From positions 1,798,001 to 1,862,000 of the forward strand of contig NZ_CP174607.1 of NCBI RefSeq assembly GCF_045999315.1: a stretch of 64,000 nt of DNA. The letters are read 5' to 3'. The position numbers and the translations under genes were made by a program. The notes below the pieces were generated by a model. It was not told the origin of the DNA and made no database searches. It saw only the letters and a list, made by a program, of their open reading frames with translations. Every line of letters starts with the position of its first letter. The stretch's first letter is position 1. Below are positions 34,959 to 44,578 of this stretch, one piece after another. This DNA comes from Peredibacter sp045999315 (GTDB taxonomy: Bacteria; Bdellovibrionota; Bacteriovoracia; Bacteriovoracales; Bacteriovoracaceae).

Positions 34959-36635
34959 ATGAAAAAGTTCACAAGCTTCCTACTCATTGGTCTTTTAACG
35001 TACGGTCAGGTACAGGCGCAGTCTTTTAAGTCTCCGGATATCATTGTTGATACTCGTCTTGATTATGACTGGACGGGATTTCTGATTTCAAAATTCAGGG
35101 TGCTTCTTAAAAACTATAATGTGGCCGATCCGTTCAGTAACCGCTTCGAAGGTGCCATGGTCGTTAATGAAGATACGGTTGGTAACTATCTGACGGGTGA
35201 CTCGAAGGACCTTCTCGATAATTTTGGTAATGCTGTTGGACTCAATCTTCTTAATGCTAAGACCAAAGTCACTTTGCATGGCCTTGCCTATGACGTGAAG
35301 GGCTTTAAGACTAATATGAAGGCCGCTGAACAAGCAAAAGATGGTCTTGTTCTTGGTACGAACTTTTCTGCTTCAGAAGTAACGGTCACAGCAGATAAGG
35401 TCTCGCTTTCTCTTGTGATTCCTGGAAGAAATAATTCTCCAGTTTTTAATGTTGATATTATTCGTCCTGAGATCCAGGCCAATGAAGAAGAACTGGTAAA
35501 TTTCTTTACCAAGGTAAAAATCCAGGACCAACAAGATCACTTCAAACTGCAAATTATTGATGCTGACTTTGATAAAATGGCGGCAGGGATGTTAAAGCAT
35601 CCGGAAAACATTGAACTTAATTACGAACGGATCAACATCCCGACTGTAAGTCTTAAAGTTGGTTCTAAAGTTGTACAATTCTCGCAATCAAAGATTCAAA
35701 ACCTATTAAAGGAAAGGCATGAGGCCATTAAAGGTCTTATTCTTGCTCAATTAGCGGGAGTTCTGAATTCAAATACCACTGATGCGGCCTTCAAAGTACT
35801 TGAGAACTATAAGATTAAAAAAGAGTTCTGGTTAAACTCAGCGATTCTGAATAGTCAGTTCCAGATCTCGAACTTCAGCAGTTATAGCCGTGGTGAAAAT
35901 ATTTCGATTAATCTTCCGGCCGATTTTTGTACGACCCAGAAGTTCAATCTCCTAAAATCTGAATGTGTGAACAACAAAGTGACTCAAACCGCTCTTTCTC
36001 GCCTGAATAGTATGCTTCATAAAGAATCGCTTACACATATGAATGAAATGATGGCCAATGGAGACGCAAACCTTGTGGTGAGTATCTCTGAGGACTATCT
36101 CAATAAACTTCTTGTGACGACCTATGATGCTGGTCTTTGGAAATCTGCTCTTGATGAAGCAGCAGTTGACCTGGGCCCAAGCAAAATGGTTCTTCGTATG
36201 GATAAACGTGGTGAAACCGGCACGCTTATGCTGGATGTGATTTATAAGCCAAGCAAAATGGAAAGACTTCTAACGGGTTCTACACAGATCCGTTTCCCGC
36301 TGGTGGTGGACGTATCCATTCGAATTGAAAACCGGAACGATGTTCCAACTGTTCTTGTTCGTATGAATGATGTGGACGCAAGTGACGATACGATCATCAA
36401 TGGTCGCCCTAAAGAGAACATGCTGAGTACAGTGAAGAACGTTCCGCGCTTCCAAAACAAAGTGGCGAAAGCGATTCGTGAGAAGATTTCGGTTCTTCGT
36501 AATAAAGATATTGTTGAGCTTAAATACGCTGAGTTCAAAGGACTAGGTCTGGATAAGGTAGAGTTTCTTTCAGATGGTAATGGACGCATGAACGCCATTA
36601 TGGATCTGGACGACCTGATCTCAGCTGAACGTTAG
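34959..36635 (+). CDS. Exported protein, possible TULIP-fold, copy 2
   Basis: 558 aa, signal peptide ending VQAQ, 10 nt after copy 1. It repeats the layout of copy 1: N-terminal strands, a helical middle (LLKERHEAIKGLILAQLAGVL) and, near residue 375, VVSISEDYLNKLLVTTYDAGLW, which resembles a BPI-like segment. It has no lipobox, so it should be soluble in the periplasm or secreted. The stop interlocks with that of the convergent methyltransferase (TTAG). Confidence 0.5.
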   Translation: MKKFTSFLLIGLLTYGQVQAQSFKSPDIIVDTRLDYDWTGFLISKFRVLLKNYNVADPFSNRFEGAMVVNEDTVGNYLTGDSKDLLDNFGNAVGLNLLNAKTKVTLHGLAYDVKGFKTNMKAAEQAKDGLVLGTNFSASEVTVTADKVSLSLVIPGRNNSPVFNVDIIRPEIQANEEELVNFFTKVKIQDQQDHFKLQIIDADFDKMAAGMLKHPENIELNYERINIPTVSLKVGSKVVQFSQSKIQNLLKERHEAIKGLILAQLAGVLNSNTTDAAFKVLENYKIKKEFWLNSAILNSQFQISNFSSYSRGENISINLPADFCTTQKFNLLKSECVNNKVTQTALSRLNSMLHKESLTHMNEMMANGDANLVVSISEDYLNKLLVTTYDAGLWKSALDEAAVDLGPSKMVLRMDKRGETGTLMLDVIYKPSKMERLLTGSTQIRFPLVVDVSIRIENRNDVPTVLVRMNDVDASDDTIINGRPKENMLSTVKNVPRFQNKVAKAIREKISVLRNKDIVELKYAEFKGLGLDKVEFLSDGNGRMNAIMDLDDLISAER

Positions 36636-37456
36636 AAATAAACCTGGGCCTTGGCCTGCATAAATGAGTAGAGGAAGACGGCGTTTGGATCGTTGGCGAC
36701 CTTGCCCAGCTCTTCCTTGGCCTTAGTCACAACTTCCTGGTCTACGTACTTCTCTTCAATCAATTTGTCCGCAGCAGATAAAAGTAGGTCGGTCCAGAAG
36801 AGGATCGCCTGCTTTCTTAGTGCTGGCTGGCGATTGTCAAAGTGCCAGGTCTTCACTTCTGTTTTTACCTGATGGTAGCCCACTTGCGTGAGAAGGTTTC
36901 CAAGTTTAGCGCCAATGAACGGATCACCGGCATGATCGTATTGATAGTCATTGAAGGCCATCCAGTACTTCCAAACGTTTGGAGAGTACGGATCAAGGAA
37001 GAACGAAGAGTTCATCACTTCAGTCACAACGATCTCAGAACCCGGACGAAGCACGCGACGAACTTCTGAAAGAACCTGCGCCGGATTCGGCACGTGTTCA
37101 AGAATCCAGCAAAGATAAGCAGCATCAAAAGTTTGAGCATCAAAGCTTAAATTATCGGCGCTCATTTTGTGGAATTCGTAGCGATTCGCGAGTGCCGGCA
37201 TACCGCCAATGAATTTCTTGGCGGCATCCAGTTGCTTTTCATTTAAATCGACACCGGTAACGTGGGTCTTAGGGAAACGACGAAGAATAATTTCCGTCTG
37301 AGCACCGACTCCGCAACCAACCTCTAAAACTTTCTTCGCATTGGAGAAGTTGATGTTCTGAAAAATAGTGTATTCCGCGAATTCGGCCTGAGCGCGAAGG
37401 CGGTTTTGTTCAGTTTCTGAAAATCCATGGAGGTAGGGGAAGTCGGTCTTGCTCAT
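36632..37456 (-). CDS. Class I SAM-dependent methyltransferase
   Basis: 274 aa. Motif I VLEVGCGVGAQTEI (about 39-52), acidic motif II TGVDLNEKQL, and the post-motif AAYLCWILEHVPNPAQVLSEVRRVLRPG with the ILEHV pattern of small-molecule methyltransferases of the UbiE/Coq type. The substrate is not evident. The start overlaps the stop of the oxidase-like gene upstream (ATGA), so they are likely co-expressed. Confidence 0.75.
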   Translation of the reverse strand: MSKTDFPYLHGFSETEQNRLRAQAEFAEYTIFQNINFSNAKKVLEVGCGVGAQTEIILRRFPKTHVTGVDLNEKQLDAAKKFIGGMPALANRYEFHKMSADNLSFDAQTFDAAYLCWILEHVPNPAQVLSEVRRVLRPGSEIVVTEVMNSSFFLDPYSPNVWKYWMAFNDYQYDHAGDPFIGAKLGNLLTQVGYHQVKTEVKTWHFDNRQPALRKQAILFWTDLLLSAADKLIEEKYVDQEVVTKAKEELGKVANDPNAVFLYSFMQAKAQVYF

Positions 37457-38712
37457 CTGATTTCCTTATATTCCTGCGGGTTGTGAGCAAATGCTCTTGC
37501 CGCAGAAATCATTTCTCTTAGAGAGATACCGGCCACATAGTTGCCAAAGATGGCGAAGTGATCTTCACCCTTGGCCAACTGATGTAGTTTTTTTACACTG
37601 AGGTAGCGCTGAAGATCGTAGATCGGCAGGGCCTTGTCCCAATGAGTTTGTTCCATGTACTCAAGATCTTCCTCAGTGAATTCTGAGTAAAGCATCTTAA
37701 CATCCGAATAAACTTCCGCCTCTGTCAGCTTCTTTCTGGCAATGAAAGTGTATGAGAACACGTTTTCATTGTTTGCCGGGAAAGTTGCTTTGTTGTTAAT
37801 GATCCCGATTGAATTGAAACCTGTTTCAAGTGGAATCAAAACGCCGAATGATTTTTGCAGAGACTTAATTTCACGTTTTAAAAATACCGTTACACTTGAA
37901 AGCTCCTGATACTTCACACGAGCAAGCTCGGCGCTGATTTCAGGTTTTAGGTCACGGGTAAGTTCAGAGGCCGTGATCGCATCAGTACACAGGATTGTGT
38001 TTCCTTTGATTTCAAACGGCACTTTTGAATTAAGTTTAATTTCGTGTTTAAGCACATCAGCAAGACGATTGATAAGAGTCTGCATTCCTCCTTCAAAGCT
38101 CACCGATCCACTTACATCCAAGCGAGGCTTCATCTTTTGATTCTTGATCAAAAGCTTAATGAAATCCCAGTAAGAGTTGAACTGAGCGATGTGAGACATT
38201 TCACTGAAAACAGATTTAAAGTGCAGGCTCTCACTTGAAGTGGCGTAGATCCCACCCAGGATCGGAGAAAGGAACTGGTTGATATTTTCTGAACCGATTA
38301 ACGGACGAAAAAATTCAGCAACAGTCAGACCATCAGCGATGAGAGGTGGTTTCTTGTGGCCATGAACGGCAAGTTGTCCAAGAATGCCCAGTTGTACCGG
38401 ACGCTTTGGCTTCCCGTTAATAAGAAGAAGACGACGAAGCTTTTTGGCCGCAGGAAGAGGCTCAAGCTTGAGTTCCTTCAAAAGATCCATTCCGTCAGCG
38501 TTCATGTAAAGAGCGTTTGGCCCTTTCTCAACCAGACCAGCTTGTGTTTTCTTGGTCTGAATTTTACCGCCGACCTTGTTCGATTTCTCGTGGATCGTGA
38601 TCTTGTATCCCTGATCTTTCAAATAATATCCCAGAATCAATCCTGAGAAACCCGCGCCCCAAATGGTGACGTTCTTGTCTGCGGGATTTAATTTTCCAAT
38701 AACTCTTTTCAT
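37453..38712 (-). CDS. Protoporphyrinogen-oxidase-like FAD enzyme
   Basis: 419 aa. N-terminal FAD motif WGAGFSGLILGYYL, then EKSNKVGGKIQT, typical of the HemY/HemG and amine-oxidase superfamily. GLVEKGPNALY matches the protoporphyrinogen-oxidase pattern that follows. C-terminal FGNYVAGISLREMISA is the second FAD segment (usually GISVPDCI). This supports oxidation of protoporphyrinogen or coproporphyrinogen in haem synthesis, but a different amine oxidase is possible. Confidence 0.65.
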   Translation of the reverse strand: MKRVIGKLNPADKNVTIWGAGFSGLILGYYLKDQGYKITIHEKSNKVGGKIQTKKTQAGLVEKGPNALYMNADGMDLLKELKLEPLPAAKKLRRLLLINGKPKRPVQLGILGQLAVHGHKKPPLIADGLTVAEFFRPLIGSENINQFLSPILGGIYATSSESLHFKSVFSEMSHIAQFNSYWDFIKLLIKNQKMKPRLDVSGSVSFEGGMQTLINRLADVLKHEIKLNSKVPFEIKGNTILCTDAITASELTRDLKPEISAELARVKYQELSSVTVFLKREIKSLQKSFGVLIPLETGFNSIGIINNKATFPANNENVFSYTFIARKKLTEAEVYSDVKMLYSEFTEEDLEYMEQTHWDKALPIYDLQRYLSVKKLHQLAKGEDHFAIFGNYVAGISLREMISAARAFAHNPQEYKEIR

Positions 38713-38715
38713 GGA

Positions 38716-39081
38716 TTAGTTGTTTTTTAAGTAGTCTTGTAGTTCGCCTGATTTATACATCTCAGTGATGATGTCGTTACCACCGATCAACTTAGCATTT
38801 ACGTAAAGCTGAGGGTAAGTTGGCCAGTTAGAGAATTCTTTAAGGCCTTGACGAATTTCAGGGTCATTAAGGATGTTGAACGTTTTGAATGGAACACCTA
38901 AGTGTTTAAGGATCGCCACTGAGTTTGCAGAGAATCCACACTGAGGCATTTCAGAGTTCCCTTTCATGAAAAGAACAACTTTGCCGCTGTTTAAAAGACC
39001 TTCAATTTGACCATTGATGTCTTTTGATTTGTCGGCCGATTCAATTTCTTGGATGTCATTGTTTAGTACGTTGAAAGACAT
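38716..39081 (-). CDS. grxD: Monothiol glutaredoxin
   Basis: 121 aa. The CGFS active site (QCGFSANS), NWPTYPQLYV and GGNDIITEM match the Grx4 class that binds a [2Fe-2S] cluster with glutathione and works in iron-sulphur delivery. There are about 25 extra N-terminal residues. GAGGTAACT precedes the start. It follows the bolA-like gene by 9 nt, the partner it classically binds. Confidence 0.93.
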   Translation of the reverse strand: MSFNVLNNDIQEIESADKSKDINGQIEGLLNSGKVVLFMKGNSEMPQCGFSANSVAILKHLGVPFKTFNILNDPEIRQGLKEFSNWPTYPQLYVNAKLIGGNDIITEMYKSGELQDYLKNN

Positions 39082-39090
39082 AGTTACCTC

Positions 39091-39342
39091 TTATTTATTA
39101 GCTTGTTCGAATTTTTCTTTTGTATATGTTTGAAGCTTAACCGCATGAATACGTTGTTTAAGTTCTTCTTTTAATAGTGTCATGAGCATTTGGTGTTGTT
39201 CAAATAACAACTTGCCTTTGAAGGCATCAGAAACAACTGTGATTGCCAAGTGATCACGAGTCCCAGTCATATCTTCCACCATTACTTGTGCATCCGGAAG
39301 ACCGGCCTTGATAATATCCTCTACAAATTGAAAATCGCTCAT
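39091..39342 (-). CDS. bolA: BolA-family protein
   Basis: 83 aa. The class II KH-like BolA fold is seen in VEDMTGTRDHLAITVVSDAFKGKLLFEQHQM and HAVKLQTYT. The HQ(x)4 region holds the invariant His that shares the cluster with Grx4. It is closer to the short IbaG/YrbA type than to E. coli BolA. It lies 2 nt after the membrane-protein gene and 9 nt before grxD. Confidence 0.85.
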   Translation of the reverse strand: MSDFQFVEDIIKAGLPDAQVMVEDMTGTRDHLAITVVSDAFKGKLLFEQHQMLMTLLKEELKQRIHAVKLQTYTKEKFEQANK

Positions 39343-39344
39343 AA

Positions 39345-39734
39345 TTATTCCTTAGGGAGTACGGCCCAAAAACTTGTAATGAAGGTCAGCACTCTCATCA
39401 AGAAAGTAGAGTAACCTAAAATTCGGTGTTTGGATCGAATTTGTGACTGACCGGACAATAGTGCTCGGCCGGTATAAACCATAAATCCATAGAGCACGAC
39501 AGTTGTAACTGCAATGGCCACATGGATATTCAACATCATAGGATTTGAAACGGCCTTAGAAGCTTTTAGAATGGCCGAACGACTAAGTTCAATTTGAAGA
39601 ATGAGAAGCACGTCCCAAATCATTGCAAGACTCATGATTTTCACATGCAGTTGTCTTTTACGACGAACAACTATTCCCGCAATCATCAGCATAACAATGC
39701 AAAGAGATTGAGTTTGCATTAACCAGGCTTCCAT
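39345..39734 (-). CDS. Small membrane protein, DUF420-like
   Basis: 129 aa with about four membrane segments. Histidines in RKRQLHVKIMSL and MMLNIHVAIA resemble the paired-His pattern of DUF420 (cytochrome-oxidase-linked) or cytochrome b561-like proteins. AGAGGAATC precedes the ATG. It heads the operon bolA-grxD-oxidase-methyltransferase, which fits a haem/redox theme, but function is unproven. Confidence 0.5.
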   Translation of the reverse strand: MEAWLMQTQSLCIVMLMIAGIVVRRKRQLHVKIMSLAMIWDVLLILQIELSRSAILKASKAVSNPMMLNIHVAIAVTTVVLYGFMVYTGRALLSGQSQIRSKHRILGYSTFLMRVLTFITSFWAVLPKE

Positions 39735-39776
39735 GATTCCTCTTTGAAAAATAAGATTTAATGCAAGTTAGCATAA

Positions 39777-39806
39777 TTGACGAAAGTCTGCCTATTAATT
39801 TATGGT
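39777..39806 (+). promoter_or_regulatory. Sigma-70-type promoter for dinG
   Basis: TTGACG (39777-39782), 18-nt spacer, TATGGT (39801-39806), about 38 nt before the ATG. Confidence 0.45.
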
Positions 39807-39844
39807 AGAACCCTTCACATGTCACTTAGCGTAAAGGTTGAAAA

Positions 39845-42703
39845 ATGGGTCTAGGAACCTGGGCAGTCATAGATATTGAAACCACAGGGATTCATCCAGC
39901 AACCGATGAAATTATCGACCTGGGATTTTTGCAATTTGAAGGGACAAAATTAGTCAGGACTTATTCTTCCCTGGTGCGTCCAGAAAATCCGGTTTCTAGT
40001 TTCATCACAAAGTTGACCGGGATCACAAATGATCACCTGAAAAAGGCCCCATTGTGGACCCAAGTAGAGCAGGACCTTCTCACCTTAGAGGCCCACTCAC
40101 TTCTGGCCCATAACGCTAATTTCGAAGAAAGCTTTTTAAAACGCTACTTCGATAAAATTCCAAGCCCGAATGGCCGTGAGAGTTATCACGATTCACTTTT
40201 TTATCTGGCACTTTTGTTTCCTGAAGCTTCAACACTTAATTTGGAAAGTTTCATCAACCAGTTGGGAGTTGCTGACAAGGAAGAGCACAGAGGTCTGGCC
40301 GATTCTCGCGATCTTTTAAAGGTCCTTCTTCTTGCGACTTATCTCACTCATCAGGACAAAGAATTCAGAATGAAACTATCTGAAGTTTTGATGGAGTTCC
40401 CGTCGGAGTTTTTCTACCGCCAGTTCTTTATGCTTAAAGCGGAAGAGCTGGAAGAGATCGCTGATCAGATTGATTATCCTCTCATTGAGGCCTCAAAACG
40501 TTATCTTATCGCCAACAAGGTAGAGCCTTTGAAGGTAGATAAGTTTGATAAATTCTCAAATGATTTTTCAGGTCAGAACATTCAAAATATTCTTCGAGCT
40601 GAGAAAGATATTAATGAGGTACTACCTTATTACAAATATCGTGCGGCCCAAGAATCTCTTTCATTAAGAGTGGGACAGGCCTTTAAAAATGGTATTCATG
40701 CTCTTATTCAGGCGCCTACTGGTACCGGTAAGACCATGGGTTATTTGTTGCCTTCATTTTTATTCTCAAAAGCGTTTAAAGAAACATGTCTGGTAGCAAC
40801 TGGAACAAAGACTTTACAAGATCAGGCGTTGGCAAAAGACGTGCCTCAAATGAAGCGTCTTTTAAATTTAGGACCTGAAACAAAAGTGGTGAAGCTCGTG
40901 GGTTCTAGTAACCACCTGTGTGAGCTTCTTTTTAGAGAAGATAATAATGAAGAGCCGACTTTCATTACACCTTTTGGTGAGACCTTCACTAAAGCGTATT
41001 TTGAAATGCTTTTCTTCTATAACTCACGTGTGCCATATGAGAAAAAACTTACGCGTGAACAGATACCTTTCATTCTTAAAAAACTAGCACCTGAGCTGGC
41101 AGAAAAAGATCAAAACTTAGCGGTGGATTACCGCGCCTGCGCGGGCCAGAACTGCCCACTTGTAAATGAATGCTCATATCAACAGGGACTTCGTGAAGCA
41201 AAAGAAGCGCAGCTGATTATTGGTAACCATGCCTTGATGCTTAACTGGCCAAGAAGTATTCCGCGTCCGCAGTTTATTGTGGTGGACGAGGCCCATCGTT
41301 TGGAACATGAAGCAACCAAGGCCTATAGCCTTGAGGTTCATCATAAAAGCATTGAGTCTTTGTTGAAGAACATGCCGCAAGGGATGGGGGCGCTAATTTA
41401 TCTTCTGAATAGTATGGAAGATGAATTCGCGGTGGAGAACACCATTCAAACTCTTCGCGACCAGACCCAGTTTAGTCTTAAGATGCTTCGTGATCACTAT
41501 GATTCACTCCCAGGAGTGGTGGAAGCGTTCTTTAAGAAACTTCCGAATTACAGTCCGGCCTACTCCAATGAACTTCCGTTCCCGAAAAAGTCGGAACTCA
41601 AAGATCAACTGGCCGCCGCTATTTTAAATCATATTGAGAGCATGAACTTCATCTTTGAGACTCTTTATAATCTCTATATGCCGTTCATTTCTCGTTGGGA
41701 AAACCGTGATTTTAAGAATGAACCTCAGAAGTTAAAGGCCTGGGCGGTCTTTGAAACCAACTTTGGTTCACTTGAAAAGCTCCATGCTTCGTTTAAGCAC
41801 TATATTGAAAATCCGGCCGACTGGTCGACCATCATTAAATACTCTGAAAGCGATAGCTACAGTTTTGAATCTTCACCAATTGATGTGGGTAAAAAGATCC
41901 ACGATGAACTTCTGATGATGAGTACGTCGGTGGTCTTTACTTCTGCGACCCTCGGAAACGCTTCTGGCGACTCCGGAGTGCAAGGAGTGGAGTGGATGAC
42001 GGGATACACTTATCTCGCTCCGGAAAAACGTTTTAAGACCGGTCTCTATCTCGAGGCCGTTTACGATTATAAGAACAATTCAAAAGTGTATCTGTGCCCG
42101 GACACGCGCAATATTTCGGACCCACTTTTTGTGCCAGAGCTTCTTGCCGAGGTAAATCCTCTTATCACCAAACTGGGCGGTAAAACGCTTCTACTTTTCT
42201 CTTCACGTCTTCGTTTTGAGCAGGCAAGTGAGATCATTCTTCGTGAGTTCGAAGGGAAAATTCCTGTGTTCGTTCAGGGCCTTGGAAAAAATGTGGTGGA
42301 AGAGTTTAAAAAAGAAGAAGGCGCGATTCTAATCGGGATGGAAAGTTTTGGAGAGGGAATTGATATCCCAGGAGAAAAACTTTCATTTATCGTGGTAGAT
42401 AAAATTCCGGATGTTCGTCAGGATTTAGTGATCCAAAAACGTCGGGACTTCTTCGAATTTAAATTCGGAAATGAATTTAACGATTATTTCCTGGCCCATC
42501 GGACTCGTTCGCTTCACCAGAAGTTTGGGCGTCTCCTTCGTTCGGAAAAAGACCATGGAGCTATTTTGCTAGTGGATAACCGAGTGAAAAAATGGAAAGG
42601 GAATACACTCAAGACTTTCCAGAAATTGATGGAACCTTATCAGATTATTTCTGTTCCTTTAAAGGACGCCACTCATCAGATCGCTGATTACTTTAAAGTT
42701 TAA
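39845..42703 (+). CDS. dinG: DnaQ exonuclease-DinG helicase fusion
   Basis: 952 aa. Residues 5-170 are a DnaQ-like 3'-5' exonuclease (motif I VIDIETTG, then HNANFEESF, then a HRGLADSRD motif III). From about residue 270 follows an XPD/DinG superfamily 2 helicase: Walker A APTGTGKT near 290, a cysteine set CAGQNCPLVNEC near 431 for a 4Fe-4S cluster, DEAH (VVDEAHR) near 479, and motif VI HQKFGRLLRS near the end. The fusion is usual in Firmicutes DinG and less expected here. It likely unwinds DNA in repair. Confidence 0.88.
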   Translation: MGLGTWAVIDIETTGIHPATDEIIDLGFLQFEGTKLVRTYSSLVRPENPVSSFITKLTGITNDHLKKAPLWTQVEQDLLTLEAHSLLAHNANFEESFLKRYFDKIPSPNGRESYHDSLFYLALLFPEASTLNLESFINQLGVADKEEHRGLADSRDLLKVLLLATYLTHQDKEFRMKLSEVLMEFPSEFFYRQFFMLKAEELEEIADQIDYPLIEASKRYLIANKVEPLKVDKFDKFSNDFSGQNIQNILRAEKDINEVLPYYKYRAAQESLSLRVGQAFKNGIHALIQAPTGTGKTMGYLLPSFLFSKAFKETCLVATGTKTLQDQALAKDVPQMKRLLNLGPETKVVKLVGSSNHLCELLFREDNNEEPTFITPFGETFTKAYFEMLFFYNSRVPYEKKLTREQIPFILKKLAPELAEKDQNLAVDYRACAGQNCPLVNECSYQQGLREAKEAQLIIGNHALMLNWPRSIPRPQFIVVDEAHRLEHEATKAYSLEVHHKSIESLLKNMPQGMGALIYLLNSMEDEFAVENTIQTLRDQTQFSLKMLRDHYDSLPGVVEAFFKKLPNYSPAYSNELPFPKKSELKDQLAAAILNHIESMNFIFETLYNLYMPFISRWENRDFKNEPQKLKAWAVFETNFGSLEKLHASFKHYIENPADWSTIIKYSESDSYSFESSPIDVGKKIHDELLMMSTSVVFTSATLGNASGDSGVQGVEWMTGYTYLAPEKRFKTGLYLEAVYDYKNNSKVYLCPDTRNISDPLFVPELLAEVNPLITKLGGKTLLLFSSRLRFEQASEIILREFEGKIPVFVQGLGKNVVEEFKKEEGAILIGMESFGEGIDIPGEKLSFIVVDKIPDVRQDLVIQKRRDFFEFKFGNEFNDYFLAHRTRSLHQKFGRLLRSEKDHGAILLVDNRVKKWKGNTLKTFQKLMEPYQIISVPLKDATHQIADYFKV

Positions 42704-43401
42704 ATATTTTTCTTCAGATTTTTAATCACAATGCGCTGGTCCCCATGAACAAGTTCATAGGGGATCGCATAGTGCTTACTTAAATAAATATTCACCGGTT
42801 GTTCCGCTCCGGCATTAGAAGTATCAAATTCATAGAGGCACAAGTGGCTTGCCGAAAGCGGACTATTGTTCAGTTTATAATCCTGCATCTCACGGGTCCT
42901 AAATTCCGCATAAACGATTTTCTCGGTCGGTGGTGAGACATAGGTCCAGTCGTTGTCTGAACTGAGTAAAACAACCGGGCTTCTACCTGTCGCATCAAAC
43001 TTCTTCGATAAAGTAAACATTCCTGCGGTGCTTACGGCCGGCGAAGTTAGATAGTGCTTCGCGCTAATGTTTCTGCTAAACTCCTGGGTGTTTTGAGAAT
43101 TTTGAAATGAGTATTGGAGTTCCAAATTCGGCACGTCCAGTTTGTAGGCTTCCTGCGCGTACCTGTTTCCAATAGATTTCTCAATTCGCACAAATGTAGG
43201 GATATAGTGCTGGTTCATTTCATATCTCACCAGAATTTTTAAGAATTCGCCGGTTTCAATCCTCGAGAGAATTTCGGCGTAAACATGAAAACTCTGCTGT
43301 TCAGGCATGTGGACCAGTTTAAAGTTCTCCTGCGAGTAGTTCACCTCTTTTTGGTAATACAAGTAGGAGCCTTCAAGAAGAATTTCTGCATTTTGTGACA
43401 T
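42700..43401 (-). CDS. Protein of unknown function
   Basis: 233 aa, no signal peptide or membrane segment. The sequence is strand-rich (ILLEGSYLYYQKEVNY, KILVRYEMNQHYIPTFVRIEKS). The C-terminal SKHYAIPYELVHGDQRIVIKNL could be a DUF3108-like lipocalin element, but this is weak. Its stop interlocks with dinG (TTAA). It is read away from the nuo operon. Confidence 0.5.
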   Translation of the reverse strand: MSQNAEILLEGSYLYYQKEVNYSQENFKLVHMPEQQSFHVYAEILSRIETGEFLKILVRYEMNQHYIPTFVRIEKSIGNRYAQEAYKLDVPNLELQYSFQNSQNTQEFSRNISAKHYLTSPAVSTAGMFTLSKKFDATGRSPVVLLSSDNDWTYVSPPTEKIVYAEFRTREMQDYKLNNSPLSASHLCLYEFDTSNAGAEQPVNIYLSKHYAIPYELVHGDQRIVIKNLKKNI

Positions 43402-43572
43402 GAATTAACGGTATTGTAAGGAAATCTTACTGCCAAGAGTTAAAGTTTAAAAAACCGGCCTTAGAAAATTATTGTTAGCCGACCCAAACTCTTGAAATTT
43501 CTCTTTTGAAACATTGAGTTTGTGGGTGGTGAATGATAAGTTTTAGCCATTAAATTTTAATATAGGGTGCTT

Positions 43573-43962
43573 ATGTCTCTTCCAATCGAAGGTTCTTTGA
43601 ATTATTTGGCCGTTTTGATTCTTATGATCATCGCGGTTGTGTTGTCAGTAGTAATTATCGGTTTGAACAAATTGACCGGTAGGAAACCATCAGAAATCAC
43701 ACGTAAGAAGTACGACACTTACGAGTGTGGTGTGGGGTATGAAGGAAGTGCTCACCAGCAGTTCTCAGTTCGTTATTACCTCATCGGTATCATCTTCCTT
43801 CTGTTCGATGTTGAAGTTGTCTTCATGTACCCATGGACCCTTGCTTATCAAACTTATTTAAAATCTGGCCCAGTTATCCTTTTGGAAATGGGACTTTTCT
43901 TCGGGCTGCTGTTAGGCGGGTATTTCTACCTTCGTCTACGTGGCGCTTTGAACTGGGATTAG
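43573..43962 (+). CDS. nuoA: NADH-quinone oxidoreductase subunit A
   Basis: 129 aa with three membrane helices and the YECGVGYEG(S) loop plus FLLFDVEVVFMYPW. It is a membrane-arm subunit near the quinone site. The start 43573 is preferred over GTG 43567; AGGG lies upstream. It is the first gene of nuoA-N. The upstream 170 bp hold no convincing promoter; a loose TTGAGT-N17-TAAGTT pair lies at 43514-43542. Confidence 0.95.
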   Translation: MSLPIEGSLNYLAVLILMIIAVVLSVVIIGLNKLTGRKPSEITRKKYDTYECGVGYEGSAHQQFSVRYYLIGIIFLLFDVEVVFMYPWTLAYQTYLKSGPVILLEMGLFFGLLLGGYFYLRLRGALNWD

Positions 43963-43972
43963 GAGCATATTT

Positions 43973-44578
43973 ATGTCAAAAGACGGAAGTTCATTTTTCT
44001 TTCCTACGCTTCTAAGTGAAGCTGCCAAGTGGGCCCAAAAGAACTCACTATGGCCAATGACCTTTGGTACCTCTTGTTGTGGTATCGAAATGATGACGAC
44101 GATTGGTACGACTTACGACCTTTCTCGTTTCGGTGCAGAGGTTGTGCGTTTCTCTCCTCGTCAGGCAGATATGCTGATCGTTGCAGGGACAATCACAACT
44201 AAAATGGCGCCAGTTCTTCGTACCATCTACGATCAAATGCTTGAGCCTAAATGGGTTATCGCGATGGGTGCTTGTTCATCTTCAGGCGGTATCTTTGATA
44301 CATACTCAGTTCTTCAAGGGATTGATGAAATCATGCCAGTGGACGTTTACGTTCCAGGCTGTCCTCCAATTCCAGAAGGTCTTATTCACGCAGTAATGCA
44401 CCTTCAAGGCATCATCGACAATGGTCTTGAAAGAAGACCTGCTGAACGTCCAACTTACGAAGATGCAATGAATGCGATGACCTTCCGTAAAGGTGTTGGT
44501 TATGACATCAAGGCCAACTTCGTTATGTCTCAGGACTACATCGATGAGCAGAAGAAGATGAAGCAGGAGCTTAAGTAA
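43973..44578 (+). CDS. nuoB: NADH-quinone oxidoreductase subunit B
   Basis: 201 aa. The N2 4Fe-4S cluster ligands are complete: the tandem Cys35-Cys36 (TSCCGIE), Cys101 (GACSSSGG) and Cys130 (VPGCPP). N2 hands electrons to quinone at the NuoB-NuoD interface. The stop overlaps the nuoC ATG by one base. Confidence 0.97.
   Translation: MSKDGSSFFFPTLLSEAAKWAQKNSLWPMTFGTSCCGIEMMTTIGTTYDLSRFGAEVVRFSPRQADMLIVAGTITTKMAPVLRTIYDQMLEPKWVIAMGACSSSGGIFDTYSVLQGIDEIMPVDVYVPGCPPIPEGLIHAVMHLQGIIDNGLERRPAERPTYEDAMNAMTFRKGVGYDIKANFVMSQDYIDEQKKMKQELK

Noticed and set aside
43506..43542. Promoter for the nuo operon
   Set aside because: Several TTGAAA/TTGAGT-like hexamers exist but none has a good -10 box at the right distance, so no promoter is called.
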